Assembly (NCBI GenBank): GCA_040226215.1
Contig: JAVKFF010000152.1
Location: 1-64,000 of the forward strand
Source of the DNA: JAVKFF01 sp040226215
GTDB taxonomy: Bacteria > Pseudomonadota > Alphaproteobacteria > DSM-16000 > Inquilinaceae
Length of the DNA stretch: 64,000 nucleotides
Reading direction: 5' to 3'
A model generated the notes under the pieces. The model made no database searches. It was given only the letters and a program-made list of their open reading frames with translations, and was not told where the DNA came from. Positions 16,633 to 25,916 of the stretch are shown in pieces. A program made the position numbers and the translations under genes. The stretch's first letter is position 1. Each line of letters opens with the position of its first letter.

Positions 16633-18927
16633 TTGACCCTGCTCGTCGGCCTGATGTGGCTGGGCCTGATCGTCACGTCGCTGATCATCGCCAGCGTGCC
16701 GGTCTCGCTCGAAGCCCATGTTGCCGTCATGGTGCCCGCGCTCCTGGCCATGGTGCTCCTGAAGATGGTGAAGGCGTCGGGGTTCTGGCGCACGCTCTTC
16801 ATCGTCATCGGATCGTTCGTGGTCATCCGCTATGTCTTGTGGCGCGCCTTCTACTCGATCCCGTCGATCGACGATCCGCTGAGCTTCGGCATCGCGGTCG
16901 CCGTCTTCGCGGCCGAAATCTACGCGGTGATGATGTTCTTCATCTCCACCTTCGTCCTGGCCGATCCGGTGGAACGGCCGCCGCCGCCCAGCATCGACTC
17001 GCTGGAATCCGTGCCCACCGTAGATATTTTCATTCCCACCTACAACGAAGACGCGGAAATGCTGGCGATCACGGTCGCCGCGGCGACGCAGCTCGACTAC
17101 CCGCGTGACAAGCTGCGCGTCTATCTTCTCGACGACGGCGGCACCGACCAGCGGATCAACCACGACGATGCCCGCATCTCCGAACGCGCGGTGGAGCGCC
17201 GGGCGGAACTCACGGCACTCTGCCAGGAACTGGGCGCCACCTACCTCACCCGCGCGCGCAACGTCCACGCCAAGGCCGGCAACCTGTCGAACGGCCTGGA
17301 GCACACCGATGGCGAACTGGTCGTGGTGTTCGACGCCGACCACGTGCCGACCCAGGATTTCCTGGAGCGCACGGTCGGCTATTTCCGCCAGCACGAGCGT
17401 CTGTTCCTGGTGCAGACGCCGCACTTCTTCATCAACGGCGACCCGATCGAGCGCAATCTAGGCCTCTACAACAAGGTGCCGGGCGAGAACGAGATGTTCT
17501 ACAGCCTGATCCAGCGCGGGCTGGACAAGTGGAACGGCACCTTCTTCTGCGGCTCGGGCGCGGTGCTGCGCCGCGCCGCCCTCCTGGAGGCCGGCGGATT
17601 CTCCGGCGACAGCATCACCGAGGACGCGGAGACTGCGCTGGAGCTGCACAGCCGCGGCTGGGAGAGCCTCTACGTCAACCGGCCGATGCTGGCCGGCCTG
17701 CAGCCGGAGACCTTCGCCGCCTTCATCGGCCAGCGTACCCGCTGGGCCCAGGGCATGATGCAGATCCTCCTCCTGAAGAACCCGCTGTTCAAGCGCGGGC
17801 TGAGCTTCAAGCAGCGCATCTGCTATCTGAACAGCTCCGGCTTCTGGCTGTTTCCCCTGGCGCGGATGATGTTCATCATCGCGCCGCTCTTCTACCTGCT
17901 GTTCGGTCTCGAGATCTTCCGCGCCACGGCCGAGGAGTTCGCCGCCTACACCGTGCTCTACATGGTTGGTGTCTTCCTGTTCTCGAACTTCTTCTTCCGC
18001 AACGTGCGCTGGCCGATGATGTCGGAGCTCTATGAGGCGGCGCAGGCGGGCTACCTGTTCCGGGCGCTGGTCAGCGTGATGCTCAAACCGCGGGCGCCTT
18101 CCTTCAACGTGACGGCGAAGGACGAGACGCTCGACCACGATTTCATCAGCCCGATCTGGAAGACGCTCGCGGTCTTGCTCGGCCTCACTTTCATCGGCCT
18201 GGTGGCCACCATCTACCGCTATGTGGAGTTTCCGGGCGACCGCCAGGTGGTGATGGTGGTCGGCGCCTGGAACGTCTTCAACATGATCATCCTGATGGTC
18301 GCCGCCGGGGTGATCTGCGAACGACAGCAGCGCCGGTCGCGGCCGCGCGTGGCCCTGAAGCGTCGGGCGATCTTCCATGGCGCCCATGGCGAACAGGCCG
18401 CTTCCATCGAAGATGGCTCGATGGGCGGCGTGCAGCTGCGCATCCCGCTCACCGATGCCGCCAAGGCACCGAAGGCCGGCGACAGGGTTCGCATCCACAC
18501 CGAGGACCAGCTGCACAGGGAATTGGCGCCGATTCCGGTGATCGTGCGCAATGTGCGCGCCGACGACGGCAGCTTCGTCGTCGGTGTGGAGTTCAAGGCG
18601 GGGCGTGACGGGGCCGCCATCAAGTCGATCGCACGTCTCATCTTCGGCGATTCCGAAGCCTGGGTGAGGCTGCGCGCGCACCGCAACCGCGGTCCCGGGG
18701 TCGTCGTCGGGCTCCTGCGCTTCATCCTGCTCGCCTTCACCACCTTCGGCACCCTGCTGCGCTTCGTCCTGACCGTGCGCAAGCCCAAGCCGACGGCGGC
18801 CAGGCCGGTGCCAACGGGGCATGAATCCAATGTCTCCAAGCTGACGCCGCAGCCAGCGGCGGGCAGCGGCGGCGCCGCCTCGGGAAGCAGCGGCAGCGCC
18901 GCCTCGGGAAGCGGGGGCAGCCGGTGA
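16633..18927 (+). CDS. bcsA: Cellulose synthase catalytic subunit BcsA with PilZ domain
   Basis: Inner-membrane processive GT2 enzyme that polymerises UDP-glucose and threads the chain through the membrane. Numbered from TTG 16633 (764 residues): N-terminal TM helices, VIRYVLWR, then the catalytic domain with DDGG 167-170, DAD 234-236, TED 329-331 and QRTRW 367-371; FFCGSGAVLRR is the FFCGS motif. Further TM helices follow, then PilZ with RSRPR near 568 and DGSMGG near 595, the two c-di-GMP contacts. The tail is Gly/Ser/Ala-rich. GGAG six bases before TTG 16633 decides the start; TTG 16537 gives 796 residues but lacks a ribosome site and uses AT-rich codons. bcsB overlaps the stop. Confidence 0.96.
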   Translation: MTLLVGLMWLGLIVTSLIIASVPVSLEAHVAVMVPALLAMVLLKMVKASGFWRTLFIVIGSFVVIRYVLWRAFYSIPSIDDPLSFGIAVAVFAAEIYAVMMFFISTFVLADPVERPPPPSIDSLESVPTVDIFIPTYNEDAEMLAITVAAATQLDYPRDKLRVYLLDDGGTDQRINHDDARISERAVERRAELTALCQELGATYLTRARNVHAKAGNLSNGLEHTDGELVVVFDADHVPTQDFLERTVGYFRQHERLFLVQTPHFFINGDPIERNLGLYNKVPGENEMFYSLIQRGLDKWNGTFFCGSGAVLRRAALLEAGGFSGDSITEDAETALELHSRGWESLYVNRPMLAGLQPETFAAFIGQRTRWAQGMMQILLLKNPLFKRGLSFKQRICYLNSSGFWLFPLARMMFIIAPLFYLLFGLEIFRATAEEFAAYTVLYMVGVFLFSNFFFRNVRWPMMSELYEAAQAGYLFRALVSVMLKPRAPSFNVTAKDETLDHDFISPIWKTLAVLLGLTFIGLVATIYRYVEFPGDRQVVMVVGAWNVFNMIILMVAAGVICERQQRRSRPRVALKRRAIFHGAHGEQAASIEDGSMGGVQLRIPLTDAAKAPKAGDRVRIHTEDQLHRELAPIPVIVRNVRADDGSFVVGVEFKAGRDGAAIKSIARLIFGDSEAWVRLRAHRNRGPGVVVGLLRFILLAFTTFGTLLRFVLTVRKPKPTAARPVPTGHESNVSKLTPQPAAGSGGAASGSSGSAASGSGGSR

Positions 18928-21524
18928 GGGCGCGGCTGATCCTGACCTCGGTGCTGGCGGGCAGCGTCCTGGCGGGCATGCTGACGGGCACCGCGTCGGG
19001 GCAGGAGATTCCGCTGCCCGGTCAGGGGGGCGGGCAGCAGCAATCCGTCCCGGGCGGGTCCCAGACTGGACAGTCCGGCCAAGCGGACCAGGGCACAAGC
19101 GGCGTCCAGGGTCAGGCGGGTGACACCTTCCTGCAGAACGACAGTCAGCTCATCCCCCTGCCCCTCGATCTCGGACCGGCGGCATCCGGGCCTGCGCAAC
19201 AGCCGGGCGGCTTCCCCGCACAGACGGTTCCCGGCCCCGCCACCGACTCCCTGCTCGGTCAGCCGCAGGGACAATCGGGCACCACATCCCCCGCGAGCGC
19301 CCCGGCGGAAAGCCTCGTGCGGCTGTTCCCCACCTGGGGTCAGCGCGAGATCGAAAACGGCCGGCTGCTCATCCAGGGCGAAGAGGTCAATGTCGGCTTC
19401 GACGCCAACCTGCTGGTCGCGCCCCAGGGTGCCAGCCGCCTGATCCTCGAGCACCAGAGCGGCGTCGACCTGCTGCCCGAACGCTCACGCATCGAGGTGA
19501 TCGTCAACAACCGTTCGATCGGCGCCCTGCAACTCGGCGCCTTCAACCAGGAACGGCGCTCGGAATTCACCGTCCCCGCCGGCATCCTGCAGCGCGGCCG
19601 CAACGAGGTGACCCTGCGCGGCTACCAGGCGCACCGGGTGATCTGCGGCCCGCAGGCCGGTTGGGAACTGTGGACGGCGATCGATCTCGGCGCCTCTGGC
19701 ATCGCTGGTGTCGGTGGCGACATGCCGACGGGTCAGCTGTCGACAAACCAGCTCGGGCAGATCGTCGAGCAGATCACCGCCGCCGACCGGACGATCCCGG
19801 TGCGCTTCGCCAGCCAGCCCTCTTCCGCCGCGGATCTTGGTGGCGCCATCGGGTTCGCCAGCTGGGTGGGTGCCACGCTCTACCATCGCTCGCCGGTCTT
19901 CGAGTGGCAGAACGGACCGGTCACGGGCGACCTCCAGGTGCTGGTCGATCCCGCGCGCATGGACCCGATCAGCATCCAGCGCTCGGCATCGGGCCGGGTG
20001 ACGATCACGCTGGGGCGCATCGACAGCGACGGCATCATCACGCTGCTCAACGACACCGTCGACCGGCAGGACGACGGCCGTCTCGTGGCGACCTCGTCCG
20101 GCGTGGTCAGTGCGGTTGATCTCGGGCTCTCGGACTACGACATCCGCACCCACCGCTCGGTCTACAACCTCGCCTTCCGGTTGCCGTCGAACATGGTGAT
20201 CGAGAATGACATCCGCGGCGACCTGATCCTGGACGCGGCCTACGCCGCCGGCATGCCCGCAGAGGCGCAGTTCACCTTCCTGGTCAACGGCGTGCCGGTC
20301 CGCACCCGGCCGCTCGACAATCCGCAAGGGGAGATCGTCGAGGGCGAGCGGCACCCGATCCCCTTCCGCCTGCTCAATGGCGGCATCAACACGATCTCGA
20401 TCGTCACGACGATCCCGGCAGCCAACCCGGATGCGGCCTGTCCCGCCGTTACCGTCGACACGCCGCCCTTCGCCTCGATCTTCAACTCCACGCGCCTGGA
20501 GTTGCCGGAGACGGTGCCGGCGATCGTCTATCCGGAGCTGGCGAATTTCGCCAACGCCGCCTCGCCGCACTCCATTCTGCCCAACGATGCCGGCGTGCTT
20601 GCCATCAGCAGCCAGAGCGGCGCCACCGTGGCCGCCGCGATGACGGTGGTCAGCCGCCTCGCGGCGACCAACGGGCAGCCGCTCAACTTCGAGGTCGCGG
20701 ACCTGGAACGCCTGCAGACGCCGAGGCCCACCCTGGTGGTCGCGCCGATCGACCGGTTGCAGGTGCCATCGCTCGACCTGCAGCCGCAGCTGTTCACCGC
20801 GATGCGGAGCGCGCTGACGCCCGTCGCCTTGGCGGGCGGCGGCACCGACCAACCGGGACAGTCCGTGCAGGACCTTGTACGGGATCTGGAAAACCGGGTG
20901 TCCAACAATATCGGTGCGGCCGGTCAGGACGTCACCCGGCTCACCAACGCCGCCCCGTCGTCGACCAGCCAGCGCGACTGGCTCGAACTGCTTGGTGGCG
21001 GCGGTTCCGGACCCGGCATCCTCCCCTGGTTCGAGCAGTCCTATCTGACCGTGCGCGGAATCCTCGAAAGCGCCGGGTCCGGTATCGGCCTGTCGCTGGT
21101 GGACGAGAACCTGGCGAGCTGGGTGGCAGCGCAAGGACGCGCCGCCGGCATCGTCCTGTCCTATGTCGGCGGCGAGCGTCAGCTGATCACCATCGTCACG
21201 GCGGCGGACGGTCCCTCGCTCAACATCGTGGCGGGCGACCTCGTACGCGACGACATCTGGCGGGAGATCGGCGGCGATGCGACGGTGCTGCTGGCGGCCA
21301 CGGCGTCTGGCAGCGGCGGCGTCCAGGTGCACACGCCGACCGCGCGGCGGCTGTTCCTGGTGGACGAGGTCGCGCCGGAGAGCATGCGCAATCTCGCCGG
21401 CCAGCTGTTCTCGCTCGATCCGGCGCTCTGGCTCGCCGTGGTCTTCATCCTGGTCGTTGTCGGCGCGGCACTCAGCCATGTCCTCGTCCGGCGCATCGGC
21501 GTGCGCACCAAAGACGGAACCTGA
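18924..21524 (+). CDS. bcsB: Cellulose synthase periplasmic subunit BcsB
   Basis: 866 residues from GTG 18924, overlapping the bcsA stop (GTGA). Signal peptide MRARLILTSVLAGSVLAGML ends near TASGQ; a Gln/Gly/Pro-rich linker runs to about residue 120. The body holds the alternating carbohydrate-binding and flavodoxin-like domains of BcsB (LEHQSGVDLLPERSRIEVIV, NNRSIGALQLG, NEVTLRGYQAHRVICGP). The C-terminal anchor SLDPALWLAVVFILVVVGAA packs against BcsA and is required for synthesis. Function: guides the nascent glucan through the periplasm. Length is a little above the Rhodobacter protein because of the linker. Confidence 0.95.
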   Translation: MRARLILTSVLAGSVLAGMLTGTASGQEIPLPGQGGGQQQSVPGGSQTGQSGQADQGTSGVQGQAGDTFLQNDSQLIPLPLDLGPAASGPAQQPGGFPAQTVPGPATDSLLGQPQGQSGTTSPASAPAESLVRLFPTWGQREIENGRLLIQGEEVNVGFDANLLVAPQGASRLILEHQSGVDLLPERSRIEVIVNNRSIGALQLGAFNQERRSEFTVPAGILQRGRNEVTLRGYQAHRVICGPQAGWELWTAIDLGASGIAGVGGDMPTGQLSTNQLGQIVEQITAADRTIPVRFASQPSSAADLGGAIGFASWVGATLYHRSPVFEWQNGPVTGDLQVLVDPARMDPISIQRSASGRVTITLGRIDSDGIITLLNDTVDRQDDGRLVATSSGVVSAVDLGLSDYDIRTHRSVYNLAFRLPSNMVIENDIRGDLILDAAYAAGMPAEAQFTFLVNGVPVRTRPLDNPQGEIVEGERHPIPFRLLNGGINTISIVTTIPAANPDAACPAVTVDTPPFASIFNSTRLELPETVPAIVYPELANFANAASPHSILPNDAGVLAISSQSGATVAAAMTVVSRLAATNGQPLNFEVADLERLQTPRPTLVVAPIDRLQVPSLDLQPQLFTAMRSALTPVALAGGGTDQPGQSVQDLVRDLENRVSNNIGAAGQDVTRLTNAAPSSTSQRDWLELLGGGGSGPGILPWFEQSYLTVRGILESAGSGIGLSLVDENLASWVAAQGRAAGIVLSYVGGERQLITIVTAADGPSLNIVAGDLVRDDIWREIGGDATVLLAATASGSGGVQVHTPTARRLFLVDEVAPESMRNLAGQLFSLDPALWLAVVFILVVVGAALSHVLVRRIGVRTKDGT

Positions 21525-21530
21525 CGCGAG

Positions 21531-22577
21531 ATGCTCTCCCGCCTGACCTTCGCGTTCGCACTACTGGTCTGCATCATGATCGCCCTTCCGGCGCAGGGAC
21601 AGACGCCATCGCGCGCCCATTGGGCGCTCTGGCTCGGCGCCTTCGCCACCGAGAGTGGCCGCATCATCGACAACGCGAACGACAATCTCAGCCATTCGGA
21701 GTCACAGGGTTACGGCCTGCTCCTGGCGCTGGCCTACAACGATCGCGCCGCCTTCGCGCGCATCTGGAGCTGGACCGAGCAGAACCTCTGGGTGCGCGAT
21801 GACGGCCTGCTGGCCTGGGCCTGGCAGCAGGACGCGGCGGGTGGCGGCGCGATCGCGGACATCAACAACGCCACCGACGGTGACATCCTGATCGCCTGGG
21901 CCCTGCTCGAGGGTGGCGAGCGCTGGCAGGAGAACCGCTTCAGCGAGGCCGGGCTGGCTCTCGCCAACGCCATCCTCGACCATGCCACGGCCGAGGTCGC
22001 GGGACAGACGTTGCTGCGCCCCGGCGTCGAGGGGTTCGAAAGCCCGCACCCGATCGTCAATCCTTCCTACTGGGTGTTTCCGGCGCTGGCCCGGCTGCAC
22101 GACCTGGTGCCCGATGTCCGCTGGCACGCCCTCGCCCAGTCCGGATACTGGCTGCTGGACCGCCTGCCCGCCAGCTACCGCCTGGTCCCGGAATGGACCG
22201 CCGTCACCGCCGAGGGCCTGCTCGCCGAACCGCAGGGATTGGAGTCGGTCGCCGGCTACAACGCCCTGCGGGTGCCGCTCTACCTGATCTGGGCGGGCCG
22301 CCCCGACCATTCGCTCATCGATGCCTATCTCGGCGCCTGGCCGCACCCCGCCGGCGCCATCGCCACGGTGATCGACAACACCACGGGCATGCCGCTGCAG
22401 CAGAGCGGCGATGCCGGCTATCAGGCGATCGCCGCCCTGGTCCACTGCGCCCGTGGCGCCACCGACGTCACCTGGCCGGCCTTCTCGGTCGACCAGCCCT
22501 ACTACCCGGCCACGCTTCAGCTTTTTGCCGAACTTGTCGCCCAAAGGAGGTTTCCGGCATGCTTCGCGTCGCATTGA
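21531..22577 (+). CDS. bcsZ: Periplasmic endo-beta-1,4-glucanase BcsZ (GH8)
   Basis: 348 residues with a signal peptide MLSRLTFAFALLVCIMIALP ending at PAQGQ. Glycoside hydrolase family 8 motifs: the acid in SHSESQGYGLLLAL and the Asp in INNATDGDILIAWALL, both catalytic in the family, and PSYWVFPALARLHDL. Trims or relieves tension on nascent cellulose. It starts 6 bases after bcsB and its end overlaps the next gene by 19 bases, so it is inside the operon. Confidence 0.94.
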   Translation: MLSRLTFAFALLVCIMIALPAQGQTPSRAHWALWLGAFATESGRIIDNANDNLSHSESQGYGLLLALAYNDRAAFARIWSWTEQNLWVRDDGLLAWAWQQDAAGGGAIADINNATDGDILIAWALLEGGERWQENRFSEAGLALANAILDHATAEVAGQTLLRPGVEGFESPHPIVNPSYWVFPALARLHDLVPDVRWHALAQSGYWLLDRLPASYRLVPEWTAVTAEGLLAEPQGLESVAGYNALRVPLYLIWAGRPDHSLIDAYLGAWPHPAGAIATVIDNTTGMPLQQSGDAGYQAIAALVHCARGATDVTWPAFSVDQPYYPATLQLFAELVAQRRFPACFASH

Positions 22578-24040
22578 TGATCCTGGCACTCGGCGCCGCC
22601 GGCGCTGATCGCGTTACAGACGCCCTGGCCCAGTTGCCCGACCCGCAGGGCCCGGATGCCGCACCGATCGTCGATGGCGGCGCGGCGGATGCGGCCGCCG
22701 CGCTGGAGCCTGACCTGACGGCGCTGCGCTACTATATCGAGATCGGCGACTGGAGCCGGGTGGAGGCGGAACTGCGCCGGCTGCGCGAGGAATATCCCAC
22801 CTGGTCGCCGCCGCCGGACCTGCTGGGCGGTGAGGCGGCACCCCAGGTGAACGTGCAGGAGGTCTGGGACCTGTTCGGCGCCGGCGACTATGCCGGCGCG
22901 CGGGCCCGGCTGGCGGAGATCGAGGAGGCCAATCCCGGCTTCGCCCCGCCGGAGGACCTGCTGCGCGAGCTGAACCTGGCGGAATCCCGCCAGCGCCTGG
23001 TCAATGCCAGCGACCTCGAGCAGTGGCAGCGCGTGCTCGACATCGCCACGGAGACACCGGGCCTGCTGACCTGCGCGCGCGTCGACAATGTCTGGCGCAC
23101 CGCCGACGCCTATGCCGAACTCGGCCAGATCGACAGCGCCTTCATGTTGTGGCGAACGGTGGTGGAGACCTGCACCAATATCGACGAGCGCATCGCGACC
23201 CTGCAGAAGGCCGACGCCTATGTCGACGTGGCCCAGCTCGACACCCTGATCTCCCTCGCCCTCACCCGCTCGCCGGGTGCGGAGGACCGCATCCTGCAGG
23301 CGCGCGACGATCTGCTGGCCGGCCGCGGCCTGGAGGCGGAGCCGGTCGACATGGCCGAGGTGCAGGAAGAGTCAGGCGACGCGTCGACGGTATCGCTGCC
23401 GCCACCGCGGCCGATCACCCAGCCGGCGTCGGCGGGCGGCGGTGGCGGAGCACCGGCGACGCCTGCCGGCCCGTCGGTGGCGGAGCGCGCCGCTCAGGCT
23501 CAGGCCCGGGCCGACTATGGCGAGTGCCTCAGCCTAACCCAGTCGGTCCAGGAGCCGGGCGCCCGCCTGGTGCGCGCCTGGTGCCTGTTCGAGCTCGACC
23601 GTCCGACAGAAGCGAACATGCTGTTCGGGCAGGTGATCGCGGCGACCAGCGACGCTGGCATCCGCGAGACGGCGCAGTTCGGTGAGGTGCTCTCGCTGCT
23701 GCGCTCCAACCGGCTGGCGGAGGCCGGCGTCGCCATGCGCAGCGTCTCGCTCACGCCTGCCCAGCAGCGCGACATCGACGCCGAGATCCTGGCGCAGCGT
23801 GCCACCTCGGCCTATGCAGGCAATGACTTCCGGGAGACGATTCGCCTGGTCCGGGCGCGGCGGGACCTGGGGGTGACGGATCGGCGGGACCTGAACATCA
23901 TCATGGCCTGGAGCTACTACCAGACCGGCCAGCTTGCCGAGGCGGAGGACCTGTTCCGGCAGCTCGACCAGGTCTTCAGCACGGCGGAAAGCCGGGAGGG
24001 TCTCAGCGTGGTGCGCAATGCCCGCAGAGCACCGTTCTAG
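22559..24040 (+). CDS. Exported TPR-like protein of the cellulose operon
   Basis: 493 residues from ATG 22559, which has a near-perfect AAAGGAGG ribosome site; a longer upstream frame lies inside bcsZ. Signal peptide MLRVALMILALGAAGADRVT ends about ALAQ. The protein is helical and repetitive: two related units end YPTWSPPPDLL and NPGFAPPEDLL, a Pro/Gly-rich linker lies near 280-310, and a C-terminal half has TPR-like pairs (NIIMAWSYYQTGQLAEAEDL). It occupies the place of BcsC but is far too short and shows no C-terminal beta-barrel. Likely a periplasmic scaffold that engages other export parts or peptidoglycan. It resembles TPR proteins found at the same place in other alphaproteobacterial operons, judged by position only. 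Confidence 0.75.
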   Translation: MLRVALMILALGAAGADRVTDALAQLPDPQGPDAAPIVDGGAADAAAALEPDLTALRYYIEIGDWSRVEAELRRLREEYPTWSPPPDLLGGEAAPQVNVQEVWDLFGAGDYAGARARLAEIEEANPGFAPPEDLLRELNLAESRQRLVNASDLEQWQRVLDIATETPGLLTCARVDNVWRTADAYAELGQIDSAFMLWRTVVETCTNIDERIATLQKADAYVDVAQLDTLISLALTRSPGAEDRILQARDDLLAGRGLEAEPVDMAEVQEESGDASTVSLPPPRPITQPASAGGGGGAPATPAGPSVAERAAQAQARADYGECLSLTQSVQEPGARLVRAWCLFELDRPTEANMLFGQVIAATSDAGIRETAQFGEVLSLLRSNRLAEAGVAMRSVSLTPAQQRDIDAEILAQRATSAYAGNDFRETIRLVRARRDLGVTDRRDLNIIMAWSYYQTGQLAEAEDLFRQLDQVFSTAESREGLSVVRNARRAPF

Positions 24041-24050
24041 GAGGGAGCCG

Positions 24051-24692
24051 ATGAGGATGCCGATACTGGCGACGATGAGGCGCGCCCTGCTGCTCGCCGC
24101 GATGTCCCTGGGCCTCGCCGCGTGCATCGGCAGCGAGCCCCGGGCGCCCGAACTCTATACCGCGGTGCAGGGCTGGCGGCAGATCAGCGAGAACGAGAGC
24201 TGGCTGCTGCTCGAACCGTCGACGGAAGCCGCGGTGATCGCCCGGCTGGCCAAGCAGGAGGGACCGCGACTGTATCAGAGGCTGGTGCTCGCCAACGACA
24301 CGGTGCTGTCGGGCGAGAACTATTTCGAGGTCATGCTGTCCGGTGACCCGTCGGACGGCACCGCGCGCTATACTGAAACCAGTTTCCTCGGCACCGTCTC
24401 CGACGCCCTGCCCGGCGGCAGCACCGTCAACGGCCAGTCCAGCAACCGCTACGGGACGATCATCTACGCCATCGCGGAGGGCCTGGGCGACGCGCGTTGC
24501 ATCTACGCCATCCAGCGCCTGGTCGAGACCGAGGCGTTGCAACTGCCGTCGGGGGTGGCGTTCGGCACCATCGAGCACCGTTACTGCGGGACCGGTGAGA
24601 CCCGCGAACAGCTCGTCGCCCGCATCGAGCGTCTCAACTTCAACCCGCTCCTGACCATCGTTTCCGGCGGATCGTTCTCGCCGGCCTTTTGA
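24051..24692 (+). CDS. bcsN: BcsN-like lipoprotein
   Basis: 213 residues from ATG 24051 (AGGAGG upstream). Lipoprotein signal peptide with lipobox LGLAAC and Cys at about residue 25; Ser and Glu follow (CIGSEP). The body has the BcsN-type series ENYFEVMLSG, SSNRYGTIIYAIAEG, ARCIYAIQRL and IEHRYCGTG, with two Cys likely to pair. BcsN is known only as an accessory gene of alphaproteobacterial cellulose operons, of unsettled function. The assignment rests on pattern recall and operon position; the protein is shorter than many BcsN. Last gene before a likely bidirectional hairpin. Confidence 0.65.
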   Translation: MRMPILATMRRALLLAAMSLGLAACIGSEPRAPELYTAVQGWRQISENESWLLLEPSTEAAVIARLAKQEGPRLYQRLVLANDTVLSGENYFEVMLSGDPSDGTARYTETSFLGTVSDALPGGSTVNGQSSNRYGTIIYAIAEGLGDARCIYAIQRLVETEALQLPSGVAFGTIEHRYCGTGETREQLVARIERLNFNPLLTIVSGGSFSPAF

Positions 24693-24695
24693 TCG

Positions 24696-24712
24696 CGGGC
24701 CTCCCGGGCCCG
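24696..24712. terminator. Possible bidirectional hairpin between bcsN and the guanylyltransferase gene
   Basis: CGGGCC (24696-24701) and GGCCCG (24707-24712) form a 6-bp stem with a 5-base loop in the 39-base gap between two convergent genes. No long T-run follows on either strand, so termination is suggested by position only. Confidence 0.35.
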
Positions 24713-24731
24713 GGCCTTCTCGGCGTCAAGC

Positions 24732-25823
24732 TCACTCCAGGTGCCGCGGCCATTCGCGCAGCTCGACGCGATCCTGCTGTCGCAGCCGGTTCAGCAGGTC
24801 CTTGATGGCCTGCGCCCGGTCGAGCGGCAGCACGGTGACCGTGTCGGGCGTCTCGATCACCGCATAGCCTTCCAGGCCGATCACCGTGACCAGCCGGCTC
24901 GTGGAGATGACGATCGAGTTCGATGTCTCGTCGTGCAGCACGTCGCCGGCGACCACGTTGCCGTCACTGTCCTTGTCGCGGAATTCCCAGAACGCGTCCC
25001 AGCTGCCGATGTCGCTCCAGCCGAAGCTGACGGGCAGAACAGCGCCGTTCGCGGTCTGCTCCATGATCGCCCGGTCGAAAGGCCGGTTCGGCACCTGGGC
25101 GAAGCCATCGGCGTCGACCACGATGCGTTCCGCATCGCGGCGGCTGGCGTCGAGCGCGACCTTGACCGTGGCCAGGATGGTCGGCGCGTGGGTTTCCATC
25201 TCCGCCAGGCAGAGCGCGGGCGGCAAAAGGAAGATGCCGCTGTTCCAGAGATAGCCGCCCTCCTCCAGATAGCGCTCGGCGACGCTGCGCCGCGGCTTCT
25301 CCTTGAAGCCGTCGATGGCCAGCGCCTCGCCCGTGCCGTCGATGGCGCCGCCGCCCTTGATATAGCCATAGGCGGTGTCCGGCCGTTCCGGGCGGATGCC
25401 GAATGTCATCAGCCGATCGGGCTGGGCGGCGGCGGTGCGCACAGCCTTGCGGAAAGCCTCCGCATCGGCGATCTCGTGATCGCAGGGCATCACCAGGATG
25501 TGCCCGGTGTCCGGGTCGCCAGCCGCTTCCAGCGCCGCCAGGGCGACCGCGGCTGCGGTATCCCTGCCCTCCGGCTCGTAGATCGCACGCCAGGGGACGA
25601 TCCCTTGCGCCGCCAGTTCCCGTTCGATCAACGGCCGGTGGCCGATGTTGGCGACGATGATGGGGGCGAGGAACCCCGACTCCACCGAGACCCGCTCCAG
25701 CGTTCGGGCGAACAGCGTCTTGTCGCCCAGGAACGGCGAGAACTGCTTCGGCAGGTCCTGGCGGGACAGCGGCCAGAGACGGGAACCGATGCCGCCGGAG
25801 AGAATGACGGGTCTGATGGACAT
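24732..25823 (-). CDS. Mannose-1-phosphate guanylyltransferase (GDP-mannose pyrophosphorylase)
   Basis: 363 residues from ATG 25823; a TTG six codons upstream is a weaker choice. Makes GDP-mannose from mannose-1-phosphate and GTP for exopolysaccharide. The nucleotide-binding signature LSGGIGSRLWPLSRQDLPKQ is at the N-terminus, with VMPCDHEI, YGYIKGGG, GFKEKP and GGYLWNSGIFLL. Only the pyrophosphorylase domain is present; the isomerase half of long ManC proteins is missing. It is convergent with the cellulose operon and plausibly serves another surface polysaccharide. Confidence 0.93.
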   Translation of the reverse strand: MSIRPVILSGGIGSRLWPLSRQDLPKQFSPFLGDKTLFARTLERVSVESGFLAPIIVANIGHRPLIERELAAQGIVPWRAIYEPEGRDTAAAVALAALEAAGDPDTGHILVMPCDHEIADAEAFRKAVRTAAAQPDRLMTFGIRPERPDTAYGYIKGGGAIDGTGEALAIDGFKEKPRRSVAERYLEEGGYLWNSGIFLLPPALCLAEMETHAPTILATVKVALDASRRDAERIVVDADGFAQVPNRPFDRAIMEQTANGAVLPVSFGWSDIGSWDAFWEFRDKDSDGNVVAGDVLHDETSNSIVISTSRLVTVIGLEGYAVIETPDTVTVLPLDRAQAIKDLLNRLRQQDRVELREWPRHLE

Positions 25824-25916
25824 GGTCTTGCGAAATCCCAACCAGGCAGGGCGTCCGCCGGCGGCCTCCGCGACCGGCGGCGCTGATCCCCGTGATCCGC
25901 CCTCCGGCGGGCGATG

